From assembly GCA_963750995.1 (NCBI GenBank), contig CAVVST010000004.1:806001-870000 (forward strand): a DNA stretch of 64,000 nt, read 5' to 3'. Positions 32,047-41,349 of this stretch are shown here, piece by piece. This DNA is from CAVVST01 sp963750995 (GTDB lineage: Bacteria; Acidobacteriota; Vicinamibacteria; Vicinamibacterales; UBA2999). Numbering within the stretch: position 1 is the stretch's first letter; each line of letters opens with the position of its first letter. A program made the translations under genes and the position numbers. The notes under the pieces are model-generated. The model was not told where the DNA came from, did not search any database, and saw only the letters and a list, made by a program, of their open reading frames with translations.

Positions 32047-33550
32047 GTTGTTGGAAGCATTTGCGCGAGCGATGCCGCCGGACGAGCGGCCGGAGGTTCC
32101 CCCCGGCGCGCGCGCCATTGCCACGCTGTGTCGCGGCGTGACGCACGATTCCCGGCGTGTGGAAGCCGGATGGGTGTTCGTCGCGCTGCGCGGACTGAAA
32201 GCCGATGGCGTAGACTTCGCGCCACCGGCGATCGCGGCCGGCGCAGCCGCGATCGTGGCCGATCGCGCCGCACCGACCTCGACGGCGGTGCCGTGGATCG
32301 TCGTCAAGGACGCGCGGCTCGCCCTGGCATGGCTGGCCGCGGAGTTCTTCGGACATCCGAGTCGGGAGATGCAGGTGATCGGCATCACCGGGACGAACGG
32401 CAAGACCACGACCGGCTACCTGGTGAGCTCGATCGTCGAAGCGGCGGGCACTCGATGCGGCCTGATGGGGACCGTAACATACCGGATTGGGTCGAATGAG
32501 TTCGCGGCGACCCGGACGACGCCGGAGGCGCCGGAACTGCAGGGGATGATGCGCCAGATGGTGACCGCCGGGTGCGGTGCGTGCGTGATGGAAGTGTCGT
32601 CGCACGCGCTGGCGCTCCGCCGGGCCGACAGCATTCGTTTCGCCGCCGGTGTCTTCACCAACCTCACGCGCGACCATCTCGACTTCCACGTCAGCATGGA
32701 GGAGTACTTCGCGGCGAAGCGCCGGCTCTTCGAGATGCTGCCCGGCGACGCTCCCGCCGTGATCAACGCCGACGACCCCCGCGGGCCCGCGATCGCCGAA
32801 GCCTCGCCGGCGCCGGTCACGTATGCGGTGAATCACGCCGCCGACGTCACACCCGGCCCGCTCTCCTTGTCGTTCGAAGGTCTCGAATTCGACGCGCGCA
32901 CGCCCCGCGGGATCGTGCACGTCCGGTCGCGCCTCATGGGCCGCCCCAACGTGTACAACATCCTGGCGGCGGTCGGTGTGACCGCCGCGCTCGAGCTGCC
33001 GCTCGACGCGATCGAGCGCGGTCTCGCGCAGCTCCAGGGCGTCCCCGGCCGGTTCGAACGCGTGTCCTCTCGCGACGACGACATCACCGTGGTGGTGGAC
33101 TACGCGCACACCGACGACGCGCTGCGGAACCTGCTGGAAATGGCGCGGCCGCTGGCGGCGCGCCGACTGCTGACGGTGTTTGGCGCCGGCGGCGACCGCG
33201 ACCGGACGAAGCGTCCGCTGATGGGGATGGTCGCCGCGCGGCTCAGCGACGTCGTCGTGATCACGTCGGACAACCCGCGGAGCGAAGATCCGGCGCGGAT
33301 CATCGACGAAGTCAACCTCGGGGCGCAGCCCGAGATGCGGCAGCGCGGAGTCGAGGTGATCACCATCGTCGATCGGCGCGACGCGATTCTCCACGCGGTC
33401 GCCCAGGCTGAAGCGGGTGATGTCGTGCTGATCGCCGGCAAGGGGCACGAGAAGTACCAGGAAGTCGGCGGCGTAACGCTGCCGTTCGACGACGTGGCGG
33501 TGGCGCGGGAGGCGCTGGAAGCGCGGCGCCTCAGGTCGCGGGTTGGGTGA
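32033..33550 (+). CDS. murE: UDP-MurNAc-L-Ala-D-Glu:meso-DAP ligase
   Basis: A 505-residue Mur ligase: MTVGELLEAFARAMPP start, ATP-binding GTNGKTT (120-126), EVSSHALALRR, TNLTRDHLDFH, the C-terminal-domain motif FGAGGDRDRTKRPLMG, and DNPR at 413-416, which in MurE marks meso-diaminopimelate specificity (Gram-negative type). It adds the third residue of the stem peptide in the cytoplasm. The start is inside the end of ftsI, a 14-base overlap; an in-frame upstream extension would be antisense-like Ser/Arg sequence inside the ftsI end. Confidence 0.95.
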   Translation: MTVGELLEAFARAMPPDERPEVPPGARAIATLCRGVTHDSRRVEAGWVFVALRGLKADGVDFAPPAIAAGAAAIVADRAAPTSTAVPWIVVKDARLALAWLAAEFFGHPSREMQVIGITGTNGKTTTGYLVSSIVEAAGTRCGLMGTVTYRIGSNEFAATRTTPEAPELQGMMRQMVTAGCGACVMEVSSHALALRRADSIRFAAGVFTNLTRDHLDFHVSMEEYFAAKRRLFEMLPGDAPAVINADDPRGPAIAEASPAPVTYAVNHAADVTPGPLSLSFEGLEFDARTPRGIVHVRSRLMGRPNVYNILAAVGVTAALELPLDAIERGLAQLQGVPGRFERVSSRDDDITVVVDYAHTDDALRNLLEMARPLAARRLLTVFGAGGDRDRTKRPLMGMVAARLSDVVVITSDNPRSEDPARIIDEVNLGAQPEMRQRGVEVITIVDRRDAILHAVAQAEAGDVVLIAGKGHEKYQEVGGVTLPFDDVAVAREALEARRLRSRVG

Positions 33551-35012
33551 GCCCGGCAATCGGCCGCGTGATGCGGACCTGCGGCTGACCCTGGGGTGGG
33601 TCGCCGACGCGGTCGGCGGGACGATCAGGACAGGGGATCGGGACGGCGAGATCGGAAACATCGTCACCGACACCCGCACGCTGCAGCCCGGCGACTTCTT
33701 CATCGCGCTGCGCGGCGAGCGATTCGACGCGAACGAGTTCGTCGGCGAGGCGTTCGACAACGGGGCAATCGGGGCGATCGTCGAGCGCGGATTCGCCGGG
33801 TCCGCTTCGCGGAACCCGGCCCACGAGAGTAGGGCGGGTTCGGCGCAGCCGACCCGCCAGGGGCTGGTCGAAGTGCCCGATACGACGCGCGCGCTCCAGG
33901 ACCTGGCGCACGCGGTGCGGAAGGCTAGCGGGACGCGGGTCGTCGCCATCACGGGAAGCGCGGGGAAGACCACCACGAAGGAAGCAATCGCCGAATTTCT
34001 CTCGGGGCGGCTGCGAGTGGTGAAGAACAAGGGGAACTTGAACAACCACATCGGGCTGCCGCTCTCGCTGCTTCAGTTGCGCGAGCGTCCCGATGTTGCG
34101 GTGATGGAACTGGGTATGAACCACGCAGGGGAAATCAGCACGCTCGTCGCCATCGCGGAGCCGGAGACCCGCGTGTGGATAAATGTGGGCGACGCGCATA
34201 TAGGTTTCTTCCCCTCGCCGGAGGCCATTGCCGATGCCAAGGCCGAAATTCTCGAGGGCGCCGACCGTACCCACGTGCTGGTGTGCAATGCCGACGACCC
34301 GCGCGTGATGTCGCGCGCGGCTGCGTTCGCGGGACGTACGCTGACGTTTGGCAGCGCCGCCGGTGCGACGGTACGCGCGGTTGACGCGCAGAACCTCGGC
34401 ATCGACGGCATGCGCGCGCGCGTGATCACTCCGGCCGGCGAACGCGTCGTGCAGACGCCGCTGCTCGGGCGCGGCAACCTGGCCAACGTGCTGGCGGCCG
34501 CCGCCGTCGCGCTCGACTTCGACGTTCCGCTCGACGACATCGTCGCCGCTGCCGCACGGCTCAGGCCCGCCGATCGCCGGGGCGCCGTTCGCCGGCTGCG
34601 AGGTGGCATCGTCCTGATCGACGATTCCTACAACTCGAGTCCATCGGCGCTGGCCACGGCTCTCGATGTCGTCGGCCGCGAGCCGCGCGTCTCGAGCAAG
34701 GTCGCGGTGCTCGGCGAAATGCTCGAACTCGGCGAGCACTCGCTCGCGCTGCACCGCTCGTCCGGGCAGGCGGCCGCGGCGGCGGGCCTTCGGCTGCTGT
34801 TCACCATCGGCGGCGCATCCGCCCGGGCGCTCGCCGACGCCGCCATTGAAGCAGGGATGCCGGCATCCGCCACACGGTACGCAGAGAACAGCGAGGCGGC
34901 TGCGCGTGAGATTGCCGGCGCCATCCAGGCGGGCGATCTGGTGCTCGTCAAAGGATCCCGCGGCATCCGCACGGATATCGTGGCTGACCGTATTGCGGCG
35001 GAGTTCGCCTGA
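33543..35012 (+). CDS. murF: UDP-MurNAc-tripeptide:D-Ala-D-Ala ligase, with an in-frame repeat insertion
   Basis: A 489-residue MurF: LTLGWVADAVGG and VTDTRTLQPGDFFIALRGER at the N-terminus, ATP-binding GSAGKTT (138-144), NHIGLPLSLL, ELGMNHAGEIS, and DDSYNSSPSALATAL. It attaches D-Ala-D-Ala to the muramyl-tripeptide. Between AIVERGFA and GLVEVPDTTRALQDL, where other MurF proteins have only a short loop, it carries about 21 extra residues (AGSASRNPAHESRAGSAQPT) encoded by a double-hairpin repeat; nearly the same peptide is in MutS2. TTG at 33543 overlaps the murE stop. The frame is intact. Confidence 0.94.
   Translation: MGEPGNRPRDADLRLTLGWVADAVGGTIRTGDRDGEIGNIVTDTRTLQPGDFFIALRGERFDANEFVGEAFDNGAIGAIVERGFAGSASRNPAHESRAGSAQPTRQGLVEVPDTTRALQDLAHAVRKASGTRVVAITGSAGKTTTKEAIAEFLSGRLRVVKNKGNLNNHIGLPLSLLQLRERPDVAVMELGMNHAGEISTLVAIAEPETRVWINVGDAHIGFFPSPEAIADAKAEILEGADRTHVLVCNADDPRVMSRAAAFAGRTLTFGSAAGATVRAVDAQNLGIDGMRARVITPAGERVVQTPLLGRGNLANVLAAAAVALDFDVPLDDIVAAAARLRPADRRGAVRRLRGGIVLIDDSYNSSPSALATALDVVGREPRVSSKVAVLGEMLELGEHSLALHRSSGQAAAAAGLRLLFTIGGASARALADAAIEAGMPASATRYAENSEAAAREIAGAIQAGDLVLVKGSRGIRTDIVADRIAAEFA
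33795..33858 (+). repeat. Protein-coding palindromic repeat inside murF, copy 1
   Basis: Two tandem hairpins: the first at 33795-33820 (gccgggtccgc opposite gcggaacccggc) and the second at 33832-33858 (ggcgggttcggc opposite gccgacccgcc), separated by a short spacer ending in gtag. It adds about 63 bases in frame to murF. Its sense strand matches the element inside mutS2 (55170-55235) in order, orientation and reading frame. Confidence 0.8.
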
Positions 35013-36097
35013 TGCTGTACGACCTGTTGCCGCCGCTCGAACCGTTCTTCGGCGCCTTGAACGTGGTCAGGTACATCACGTTCCGGACGGCGGCAGCCAG
35101 CCTGACCGCGCTCGCGATCAGCCTCGTCCTCGGCCCGTGGATGATCGCGAAGCTGCGCGACTTCCAGATCGGCCAGGTCATCAGGCAGGAGGGACCGCAG
35201 TCACACCGCGCCAAGGCCGGCACGCCGACGATGGGCGGACTGTTGATCCTGACGGCGGCGGTGGCACCAACGCTGCTGTGGGCCGACCTGTCGAACCCCT
35301 ACGTGTGGATCGCGGTGCTGGCCACGTCGCTTTTCGGCGCCGTCGGCTTCGCGGACGACTACTTGAAGATCGTCCGCAGGTCGCACCACGGTCTGCGTCC
35401 CCGCTACAAGATGGGGTTCCAGATCCTCATTGCCGTCGGCGTGGGTATTACCCTGATGGTGCTCGCGTCGAACAACCTGTACAACACGCGACTGATTTTT
35501 CCCTTCTTCAAGAACCTGATCCCGGACCTGGGCTGGTTCTACGTTGCCTTTGCGGTACTCGTGCTGGTCGGCGCGAGCAACGCCGTCAACTTGACCGACG
35601 GCCTCGACGGCCTTGCGATCAGCACGTTCGGCGTCGCCGCGGCGGCGTTCACCGCACTCGCGTACGTTACCGGACATGCGGTGCTTGCCGACTACCTGCT
35701 GCTCGTCCGCTTCCCTCCGGCCGGCGAGCTCACGGTGTTCTGCGGCGCGCTGGTAGGCGCTAGCCTCGGTTTCCTGTGGTACAACTCGTACCCCGCCGAC
35801 ATCTTCATGGGCGACGTCGGATCGCTGGCGCTGGGCGGCGCGCTCGGCACAGTCGCGATCCTCATCAAGCAGGAACTGCTGCTGCCGATTGTCGGCGGCG
35901 TCTTCGTCATCGAGGCGCTGTCCGTGATTATCCAGGTCGCCTCGTTCAAGCTGACCGGTCAGCGCGTCTTCAAGATGGCGCCCATCCACCATCACTTCGA
36001 GCTGATTGGATGGAGCGAGCCGAAAGTGATCACCCGTTTTCTGATCCTGGCGGTGCTCTTTGCACTGTTCAGCCTGACGACGCTGAAGCTGCGGTGA
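35012..36097 (+). CDS. mraY: Phospho-MurNAc-pentapeptide transferase
   Basis: A 361-residue, ten-helix integral membrane enzyme. Conserved catalytic segments are present: QSHRAKAGTPTMGGL, VGFADDYLKIV (Asp-Asp), NAVNLTDGLDGLAI (about 190), FMGDVGSLALGG (about 265) and the cytoplasmic HHHFELIGWSE. It transfers phospho-MurNAc-pentapeptide to undecaprenyl phosphate, forming lipid I. The ATG shares one base with the murF stop (TGATG), and murD begins 4 bases after its TGA. Confidence 0.96.
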   Translation: MLYDLLPPLEPFFGALNVVRYITFRTAAASLTALAISLVLGPWMIAKLRDFQIGQVIRQEGPQSHRAKAGTPTMGGLLILTAAVAPTLLWADLSNPYVWIAVLATSLFGAVGFADDYLKIVRRSHHGLRPRYKMGFQILIAVGVGITLMVLASNNLYNTRLIFPFFKNLIPDLGWFYVAFAVLVLVGASNAVNLTDGLDGLAISTFGVAAAAFTALAYVTGHAVLADYLLLVRFPPAGELTVFCGALVGASLGFLWYNSYPADIFMGDVGSLALGGALGTVAILIKQELLLPIVGGVFVIEALSVIIQVASFKLTGQRVFKMAPIHHHFELIGWSEPKVITRFLILAVLFALFSLTTLKLR

Positions 36098-36101
36098 TGG
36101 T

Positions 36102-37484
36102 GTGGGTGCCAGCGATTTCTCAGTGCGGAAACGCCGTGTGGTGGTCGTCGGGGCGGCCCGCAGCGGCCTCGCGGCCGCGGAGCTGCTGGCGAAGCGGGGC
36201 GCGGTCGTGACGCTTACGGAAGCGCGCAGCAGTTTCGACGGCATGGAGCGACTGGAACACGCCGGGGTGCAGATCGAAGCGGGCGGACATCAGCCCGAGA
36301 CGCTGGCGGGCGCAGAACTAGTGGTCGTGAGCCCGGGTGTTCCGCTCGATCAGGCGGTATTCGATGCGCCGCGCGCTCGCGGCGTCGAGATCATCGGCGA
36401 GCTGGAGCTGGCGTCGCGCTGGATTCGCGGCCGGCTGCTGGCCATCACCGGCACGAAAGGGAAGTCAACGACAACGACGCTGCTGGGACGGATGCTGACG
36501 TCTGCCGGACGCACGGTGCTCGTCGGCGGCAACATCGGCGTTCCGCTGAGCGCGCAGGTTGACGCGTCGACCGACGACACGTTTCACGTCGTGGAGACGA
36601 GCAGTTTTCAGCTCGAGACGACCACGACATTTCATCCCTGGGTCGCCGTCTGGCTCAATTTTGCCGACGACCACCTTGACCGGCATCCGAGCGTCGAAGC
36701 CTACGCCTCGGCCAAGGCGCGAATCTTCGCCAACCAGACGGCCAGCGACTGGGCCGTGGTCAATGCCGACGACCCCTCAGTCATTGTCCACAGTGCGGCG
36801 TCGAAGGCGCGGCGTGTCGAGTTCGCCTTATCGGGGCGGACGGAGCCGGGACCGGCGGGCGACGCGTTCGTCGTGAACGGCGACTGGATCGTCAAACGCA
36901 CGGCCGCCGGTGCGGAGCGGCTGTTTCCGGTCGCGGCGGTGGAGCTGACCGGCCGTCACATGCTCAACAACGTGCTGGCCGCCACGGCCGCCGCGGCGAT
37001 CGCCGGCGCGACGCCGGTCGCGATGACCGACGCGCTTCGAGGGTTTCGCGGTCTCGAGCACGTAATGGAGCCGGTGGGGGAGATTGGCGGCGTTCGTTTC
37101 GTGAACGACTCCAAGGCGACGAATGTGGAGGCCGCGAAGCGGTCGATCGAGAGCTTCCCCGGCGGTGTGGTGGCGATTATCGGCGGCCGCTTCAAGGGCG
37201 GCGATCTGCGGCAGCTGCGGGAGCCGCTGTGGGCGGCGGGCCGCGCCGTGGTGGCCATCGGCGAAGCTGCCCCGCTGGTTCGTGATGCGTTGACCGGCGC
37301 GCTGCCCGTCGTCGAGGCGGCGTCGATGCGCGAGGCGGTCGAGCGCGGGTACGAGGCAGCGGCGCCCGCTGGCGTCGTGCTGCTCGCGCCGGCATGCTCG
37401 AGCTTCGATTGGTTCACGGATTACGCGGAACGCGGCAACGCGTTCAAGGCAGAGGTTGAGAGGTTACGGCGCGCGAAGTCGTGA
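36102..37484 (+). CDS. murD: UDP-MurNAc-L-alanine:D-glutamate ligase
   Basis: A 460-residue MurD: VVVVGAARSGLAAAELLAKR (Rossmann-like N-terminus), ATP-binding GTKGKSTTTT (117-126), NFADDHLDRHPSVEAYASAK, GLEHVMEPVGEIGGVRFVND (C-terminal domain) and CSSFDWFTDYAERG near the end. It adds D-glutamate to UDP-MurNAc-L-Ala. The GTG at 36102 is used. Its stop is followed at once by an inverted repeat, and ftsW does not start for another 228 bases, making this the main break in an otherwise close-packed cluster. Confidence 0.95.
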   Translation: MGASDFSVRKRRVVVVGAARSGLAAAELLAKRGAVVTLTEARSSFDGMERLEHAGVQIEAGGHQPETLAGAELVVVSPGVPLDQAVFDAPRARGVEIIGELELASRWIRGRLLAITGTKGKSTTTTLLGRMLTSAGRTVLVGGNIGVPLSAQVDASTDDTFHVVETSSFQLETTTTFHPWVAVWLNFADDHLDRHPSVEAYASAKARIFANQTASDWAVVNADDPSVIVHSAASKARRVEFALSGRTEPGPAGDAFVVNGDWIVKRTAAGAERLFPVAAVELTGRHMLNNVLAATAAAAIAGATPVAMTDALRGFRGLEHVMEPVGEIGGVRFVNDSKATNVEAAKRSIESFPGGVVAIIGGRFKGGDLRQLREPLWAAGRAVVAIGEAAPLVRDALTGALPVVEAASMREAVERGYEAAAPAGVVLLAPACSSFDWFTDYAERGNAFKAEVERLRRAKS

Positions 37485-37603
37485 GTGGTGAGCAGTCGTC
37501 AGTCGGTTCGGCGCGGACGGGAGCCAGCCGCTGGGAACGCAGACTACCCCGGTCTGCGAGGTCGGTGTCCCTTCCCACGGGCCGGCTGACGACTGCTGAC
37601 CAC
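37485..37603. repeat. Long inverted repeat after murD
   Basis: gtggtgagcagtcgtcagtc (37485-37504, arm to 37506) is the near-perfect reverse complement of the arm at 37582-37603; the two 22-base arms differ at only two positions and enclose a 75-base loop. It begins directly after the murD stop, in a 228-base gap inside a cluster that is otherwise overlapping. It could be a dispersed palindromic repeat or act on the transcript between murD and ftsW. The remaining gap (37604-37712) shows no gene. Confidence 0.7.
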
Positions 37604-37712
37604 TTTACGGATCGGGGATCTTATCCGATTCCCGAGCGCAAACAGATGTTTCGGGTGGACGGCGGCTTCTCTGTAGTCACCGGGGGCAGGGGGCGGGGGA
37701 AGGGGTTAGTTC

Positions 37713-38813
37713 GTGGCGCGGACGCTGAAATACGACAAGGTGCTGTTTACCGCGACGCTGCTGCTCGTGTTCGGCAGCATCGTCATGGTGTACAGCGCGT
37801 CGGCGCTGGTCGCCCTCGAACGTTACCAGCAGCCCTACCTGTTCGTGACGCGCCAGGTGATGTGGGCGGTTCTCGGACTGGCAGTGATGGCCGTGGCGAT
37901 GCGCGTGGACTACCGCACCTACCGCCACGATGCGTTCGTGTGGGCGCTGCTCGGGATGGTGGCGCTCATGTTGATCGGCGTGCTCTTCAGTCCGCCCATC
38001 AACGGAACGCGGCGATGGTTCGGCCTGGGCGGGCTTGGCGTGCAGCCGTCGGAGCTGGCCAAGCTCGCGGGCGTACTCTTCGCCGCGCTGATTCTCGAGC
38101 GACGGATGCACCGCATCGACGAACTCTCGTACTCACTCCTCCCGATCGCGATCGTCGTCGGCGTGCTGGCTGGACTGATCCTGCTGCAGCCCGACTTCGG
38201 CACGGCGATGTCGCTGCTGCTGATCGTCGTCGCCATGGTATTTGCCGCGGGGTTGAACTACCGGTATCTCGTCGGCGCAGTGCTGGTCGCGCTGCCGGCC
38301 GTATACGTCGTGCTCGTGAGCGCTCCTTACCGGCGCCGCCGGCTGCTGGCGTTCTGGGACCCGTGGGCGGATCCACTCGGCGACGGGTTCCAGATCATTC
38401 AATCGCTGATCGCCGTCGGAACCGGCGGCGTGTTCGGCCGCGGGCTGATGGAAGGGGTACAGAAGCTGTTCTACCTGCCGGAGCCGCACACCGACTTCAT
38501 CTTCGCGGTCATCGGCGAGGAGCTCGGCCTGATGGGCGCAACCGGCGTGCTGGCGTGCTTCTGTCTGATTGGCTGGCGCGGTCTGCGCATTTCGCTTCGC
38601 GCGCAGGACAGCTTCGGCTCGCTGGTCGCGCTCGGCATCACCTCGATGATCGTGGTGCAGGCGTTCGTGAACATGAGCGTGGTGCTCGGCCTGATGCCGA
38701 CCAAGGGGATCCCGCTCCCGCTCGTGAGCGCCGGTGGGTCGTCGCTGCTCATCAGTCTGCTCGGCATGGGGGTGCTGCTGAACATCTCCCAGCATGAATC
38801 CGCAGAGGCCTGA
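37713..38813 (+). CDS. ftsW: Lipid II polymerase FtsW (SEDS family)
   Basis: A 366-residue, ten-helix SEDS protein: VYSASALVALERYQQPYLFV, GTRRWFGLGGLGVQPSELAK (about 92-111), LLQPDFGTAMSLLLIV, DFIFAVIGEELGLMGATGVL and GIPLPLVSAGGSSLLISLLG, all hallmarks of the family. It polymerises lipid II at the septum with FtsI. The GTG at 37713 is taken because it directly precedes the first helix (MARTLKYDKVLFTATLLLVF). Located between murD and murG, as in many bacteria. Confidence 0.95.
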   Translation: MARTLKYDKVLFTATLLLVFGSIVMVYSASALVALERYQQPYLFVTRQVMWAVLGLAVMAVAMRVDYRTYRHDAFVWALLGMVALMLIGVLFSPPINGTRRWFGLGGLGVQPSELAKLAGVLFAALILERRMHRIDELSYSLLPIAIVVGVLAGLILLQPDFGTAMSLLLIVVAMVFAAGLNYRYLVGAVLVALPAVYVVLVSAPYRRRRLLAFWDPWADPLGDGFQIIQSLIAVGTGGVFGRGLMEGVQKLFYLPEPHTDFIFAVIGEELGLMGATGVLACFCLIGWRGLRISLRAQDSFGSLVALGITSMIVVQAFVNMSVVLGLMPTKGIPLPLVSAGGSSLLISLLGMGVLLNISQHESAEA

Positions 38814-38848
38814 GGTGCGATGGCGTCACGAGCTGTCGGAGCAACCCT

Positions 38849-39958
38849 GTGTCTCGCCGGTGCGAGGTCGTGAACCTGTCGGTGCTGATTGCCGGCGGCG
38901 GGACGGGCGGGCACCTGTATCCGGGTATCGCGGTGGCGCGCGAGCTGATGGCGCGCGAGCCCGGGGCGACGGTGACGTTTGTCGGGACTGCCACGGGCAT
39001 CGAATCGCGCGTCGTCCCGCGCGAAGGTTTCAGCCTCGACGTGATACGGAGCGCCGGGCTGAAGGGGAAGTCGGCGCAGTCGCTCGCCCGCGGCGTGGCG
39101 CTGCTGCCGCTGAGCGCGGCAGACGCGTGGAGGGTCATTACGCGCCGGCGCCCGGCGGTGGTGATCGGCGTTGGCGGCTACAGCTCGGGGCCGGTGGTGC
39201 TGCTGTCGGCGTTGCGCGGCATTCCGACGCTGCTGATGGAGCAGAACGCCATGCCCGGCCTCACCAACCGGATGCTCGCGCCGGTCGTCGATGCCGCGGC
39301 GGTGACCTACCGGGAAAGCGTGAAGTTCTTCGGCGGCAAGGCGCTCGTCTCGGGCAACCCGGTGAGGCCCGAATTCTTCCAGGAAGAGGAGGCACATGGG
39401 AATCAGCATTCGCCGCCTGGGGCGGCGCGGGTTCTAGTCTTTGGCGGCTCTCAGGGCGCGCACGCGATCAACGTGGCCATGGTGGAGGCAGCGCCGCAGC
39501 TGGCAGCCGGCGCACCACGAATGGCAATCACGCACCAGACTGGGGAGCGCGATCTGGAAATGGTCCGTGATGGGTACCGGCGGGCCGGTCTCGAGGCCAG
39601 GGTCGAGCCGTTCCTGTTCGCGATGGACCGGGAGATGAAAGCTGCCGACCTAGTGATATCCCGAGCCGGCGCAACGACGCTGGCGGAGCTGACGGCGTCG
39701 GGCAAGCCCTCGATTCTGGTGCCGCTGCCCACCGCCACCGACGATCACCAGCGCAAGAATGCGCTGGCGCTGGTCAACGAAGGCGCCTCGAGGCTGGTGG
39801 AACAGCGGGAACTCTCGGGCGGGAGGCTGGCGGCGGAAATTCACTCGCTGGCAGGAGATGTCGCGCTGAGAAGGCGCATGGGAGACGCGGCGCGGCGAAT
39901 GGCCAGGCCCGATGCGGCCAGGGTGATCGTCGACAAGGTCCTTGCGCTTGCTCGGTAA
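38849..39958 (+). CDS. murG: UDP-GlcNAc--lipid I GlcNAc-transferase
   Basis: A 369-residue GT28 enzyme: LIAGGGTGGHLYPGIAVARE (donor-side glycine loop, 13-32), SAGLKGKSAQSLARG, GVGGYSSGPVVLLSALRGIP, EQNAMPGLTNRMLAP, VFGGSQGAHAINVAM and the GT-B C-domain ISRAGATTLAELTASGKPSI. It makes lipid II from lipid I at the cytoplasmic face of the membrane. GTG at 38849 has GGAG seven bases upstream; GTG at 38870 is a possible shorter start. Its C-terminus overlaps murC by 17 bases. Confidence 0.95.
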   Translation: MSRRCEVVNLSVLIAGGGTGGHLYPGIAVARELMAREPGATVTFVGTATGIESRVVPREGFSLDVIRSAGLKGKSAQSLARGVALLPLSAADAWRVITRRRPAVVIGVGGYSSGPVVLLSALRGIPTLLMEQNAMPGLTNRMLAPVVDAAAVTYRESVKFFGGKALVSGNPVRPEFFQEEEAHGNQHSPPGAARVLVFGGSQGAHAINVAMVEAAPQLAAGAPRMAITHQTGERDLEMVRDGYRRAGLEARVEPFLFAMDREMKAADLVISRAGATTLAELTASGKPSILVPLPTATDDHQRKNALALVNEGASRLVEQRELSGGRLAAEIHSLAGDVALRRRMGDAARRMARPDAARVIVDKVLALAR

Positions 39959-41349
39959 GACCCGGCGGGTGCATTTCGTCGGGATCGGTGGCAGCGGCAT
40001 GAACGGCATCGCCGAACTGCTCGCCAATCTCGGCTACGAGGTAAGCGGTTCGGATCTGAAGGCGTCGGAGGTTACGCGACGGCTCGCTGCCGGGTTCCGG
40101 GTAGCGATCCACGAGGGGCACGCGGCCGGGAACATCGGCGACGCGGACGTGGTCGTGGTTTCGTCGGCCGTCCGCCCGACGAACCCGGAGGTGGTCGAAG
40201 CGAGGCAGCGCGGCATCCCGGTGATTCCGCGGGCCGAGATGCTCGCGGAATTGATGCGGATGCGGTTCTCGATCGCCGTCGCCGGGGCGCACGGCAAGAC
40301 GACGACGACCTCGATGATCGCGTTTGCGCTCGAGCGAAGCGGACTGGATCCGGATGCGGTGATTGGGGGCAGGCTCAGGGCGTTCGGCAGCGGCGCCCGG
40401 CTCGGACGCGGGCGAATACATGGTGGCGGAGGCGGATGAAAGCGATCGGTCGTTCCTGATGCTGTGGCCCTCGATTGCGGTGATGACGAACATCGACCAC
40501 GAGCACATGGAGAGCTACGCCAGCTTCGCCGAGCTGCAACAGGCGTTCACCGAGTTCGCCAACAAGGTGCCGTTCTACGGTAGCGTCGTCGCCTGCGCTG
40601 ACGATCCCAACCTCGCCCCGGTACTGCCGCGGGTGACGCGGAAGGTCGTCACTTACGGGTTCGACCCGCACGCGGATGTGCGTGGCTTCGACGTGCAGCT
40701 GGGATCGTTTGGCGCGCGCTGCTCGGTCGAGCGGCGGCGCCGCGATACCGCCGGCAGCCTCGGCGTCCTCGAGCTTGCGGTGCCCGGACGTCACAACCTC
40801 CAGAACGCCCTGGCGGCGGTGACCGTCGCATTGCAGATCGGCGTGCGCTTCGATCAGGCGTCCGCGGCGCTGGCGGCGTTCGAGGGTGCCGAACGGCGGT
40901 TCGAGCGGCACGGCGAAGCCGGCGGAGTCCTGGTGGTAGACGACTACGCGCACCATCCGACCGAGATTGCCGCGATGCTGGCGGCCGCGCGCGCGTCACT
41001 CAGCCGGCGGCTGATCGTTGCGTTTCAACCGCACCGTTACACCCGGACGCAGAACCTGATGGAGAAATTTGGCCCGGCGCTGAAGGACGCGGACGAAATC
41101 GTCCTGACTGACATCTACGCGGCGGGCGAAGACGCGATTCCGGGCGTGACCGCCGATGCGCTCGCGGAATCGATTCGGCGCGGATCCGGCCGGCCGGTCG
41201 GCGTGATTCGCCAGCTCGACGACCTGGTGACCGAACTGGTGTCGATGGCAAAGCCGGGCGACGCCATCATCACCCTTGGCGCCGGCTCGATAGGAACCGT
41301 ACCGAAGCGGCTGATCGAAGCGCTTGGCCAACGGGGAGCGAGGACCTAG
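39942..41349 (+). CDS. murC: UDP-MurNAc:L-alanine ligase MurC, frameshifted
   Basis: Two frames make one MurC of about 468 residues. 39942-40412 gives VHFVGIGGSGMNGIAELLA (UDP-binding), SSAVRPTNPEVVEARQRGIP and ATP-binding GAHGKTTTT (115-123) up to ARLGRG; one extra base at about 40413 shifts the frame, and 40414-41349 continues EYMVAEADESDRSFLML, NIDHEHMESY, VVDDYAHHPTEIAAMLAAAR and QPHRYTRTQNLMEKFG. Role: adds L-alanine to UDP-MurNAc, the first ligase step. As this enzyme should be essential and no second copy is in the window, a sequence error is likely. The stop overlaps the ftsQ start by one base. Confidence 0.9.

Noticed and set aside
32012..34051. A 679-codon open frame on the - strand
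   Set aside because: It is antisense to murE and murF, which have full Mur ligase motifs; no recognisable domain in the reverse frame.
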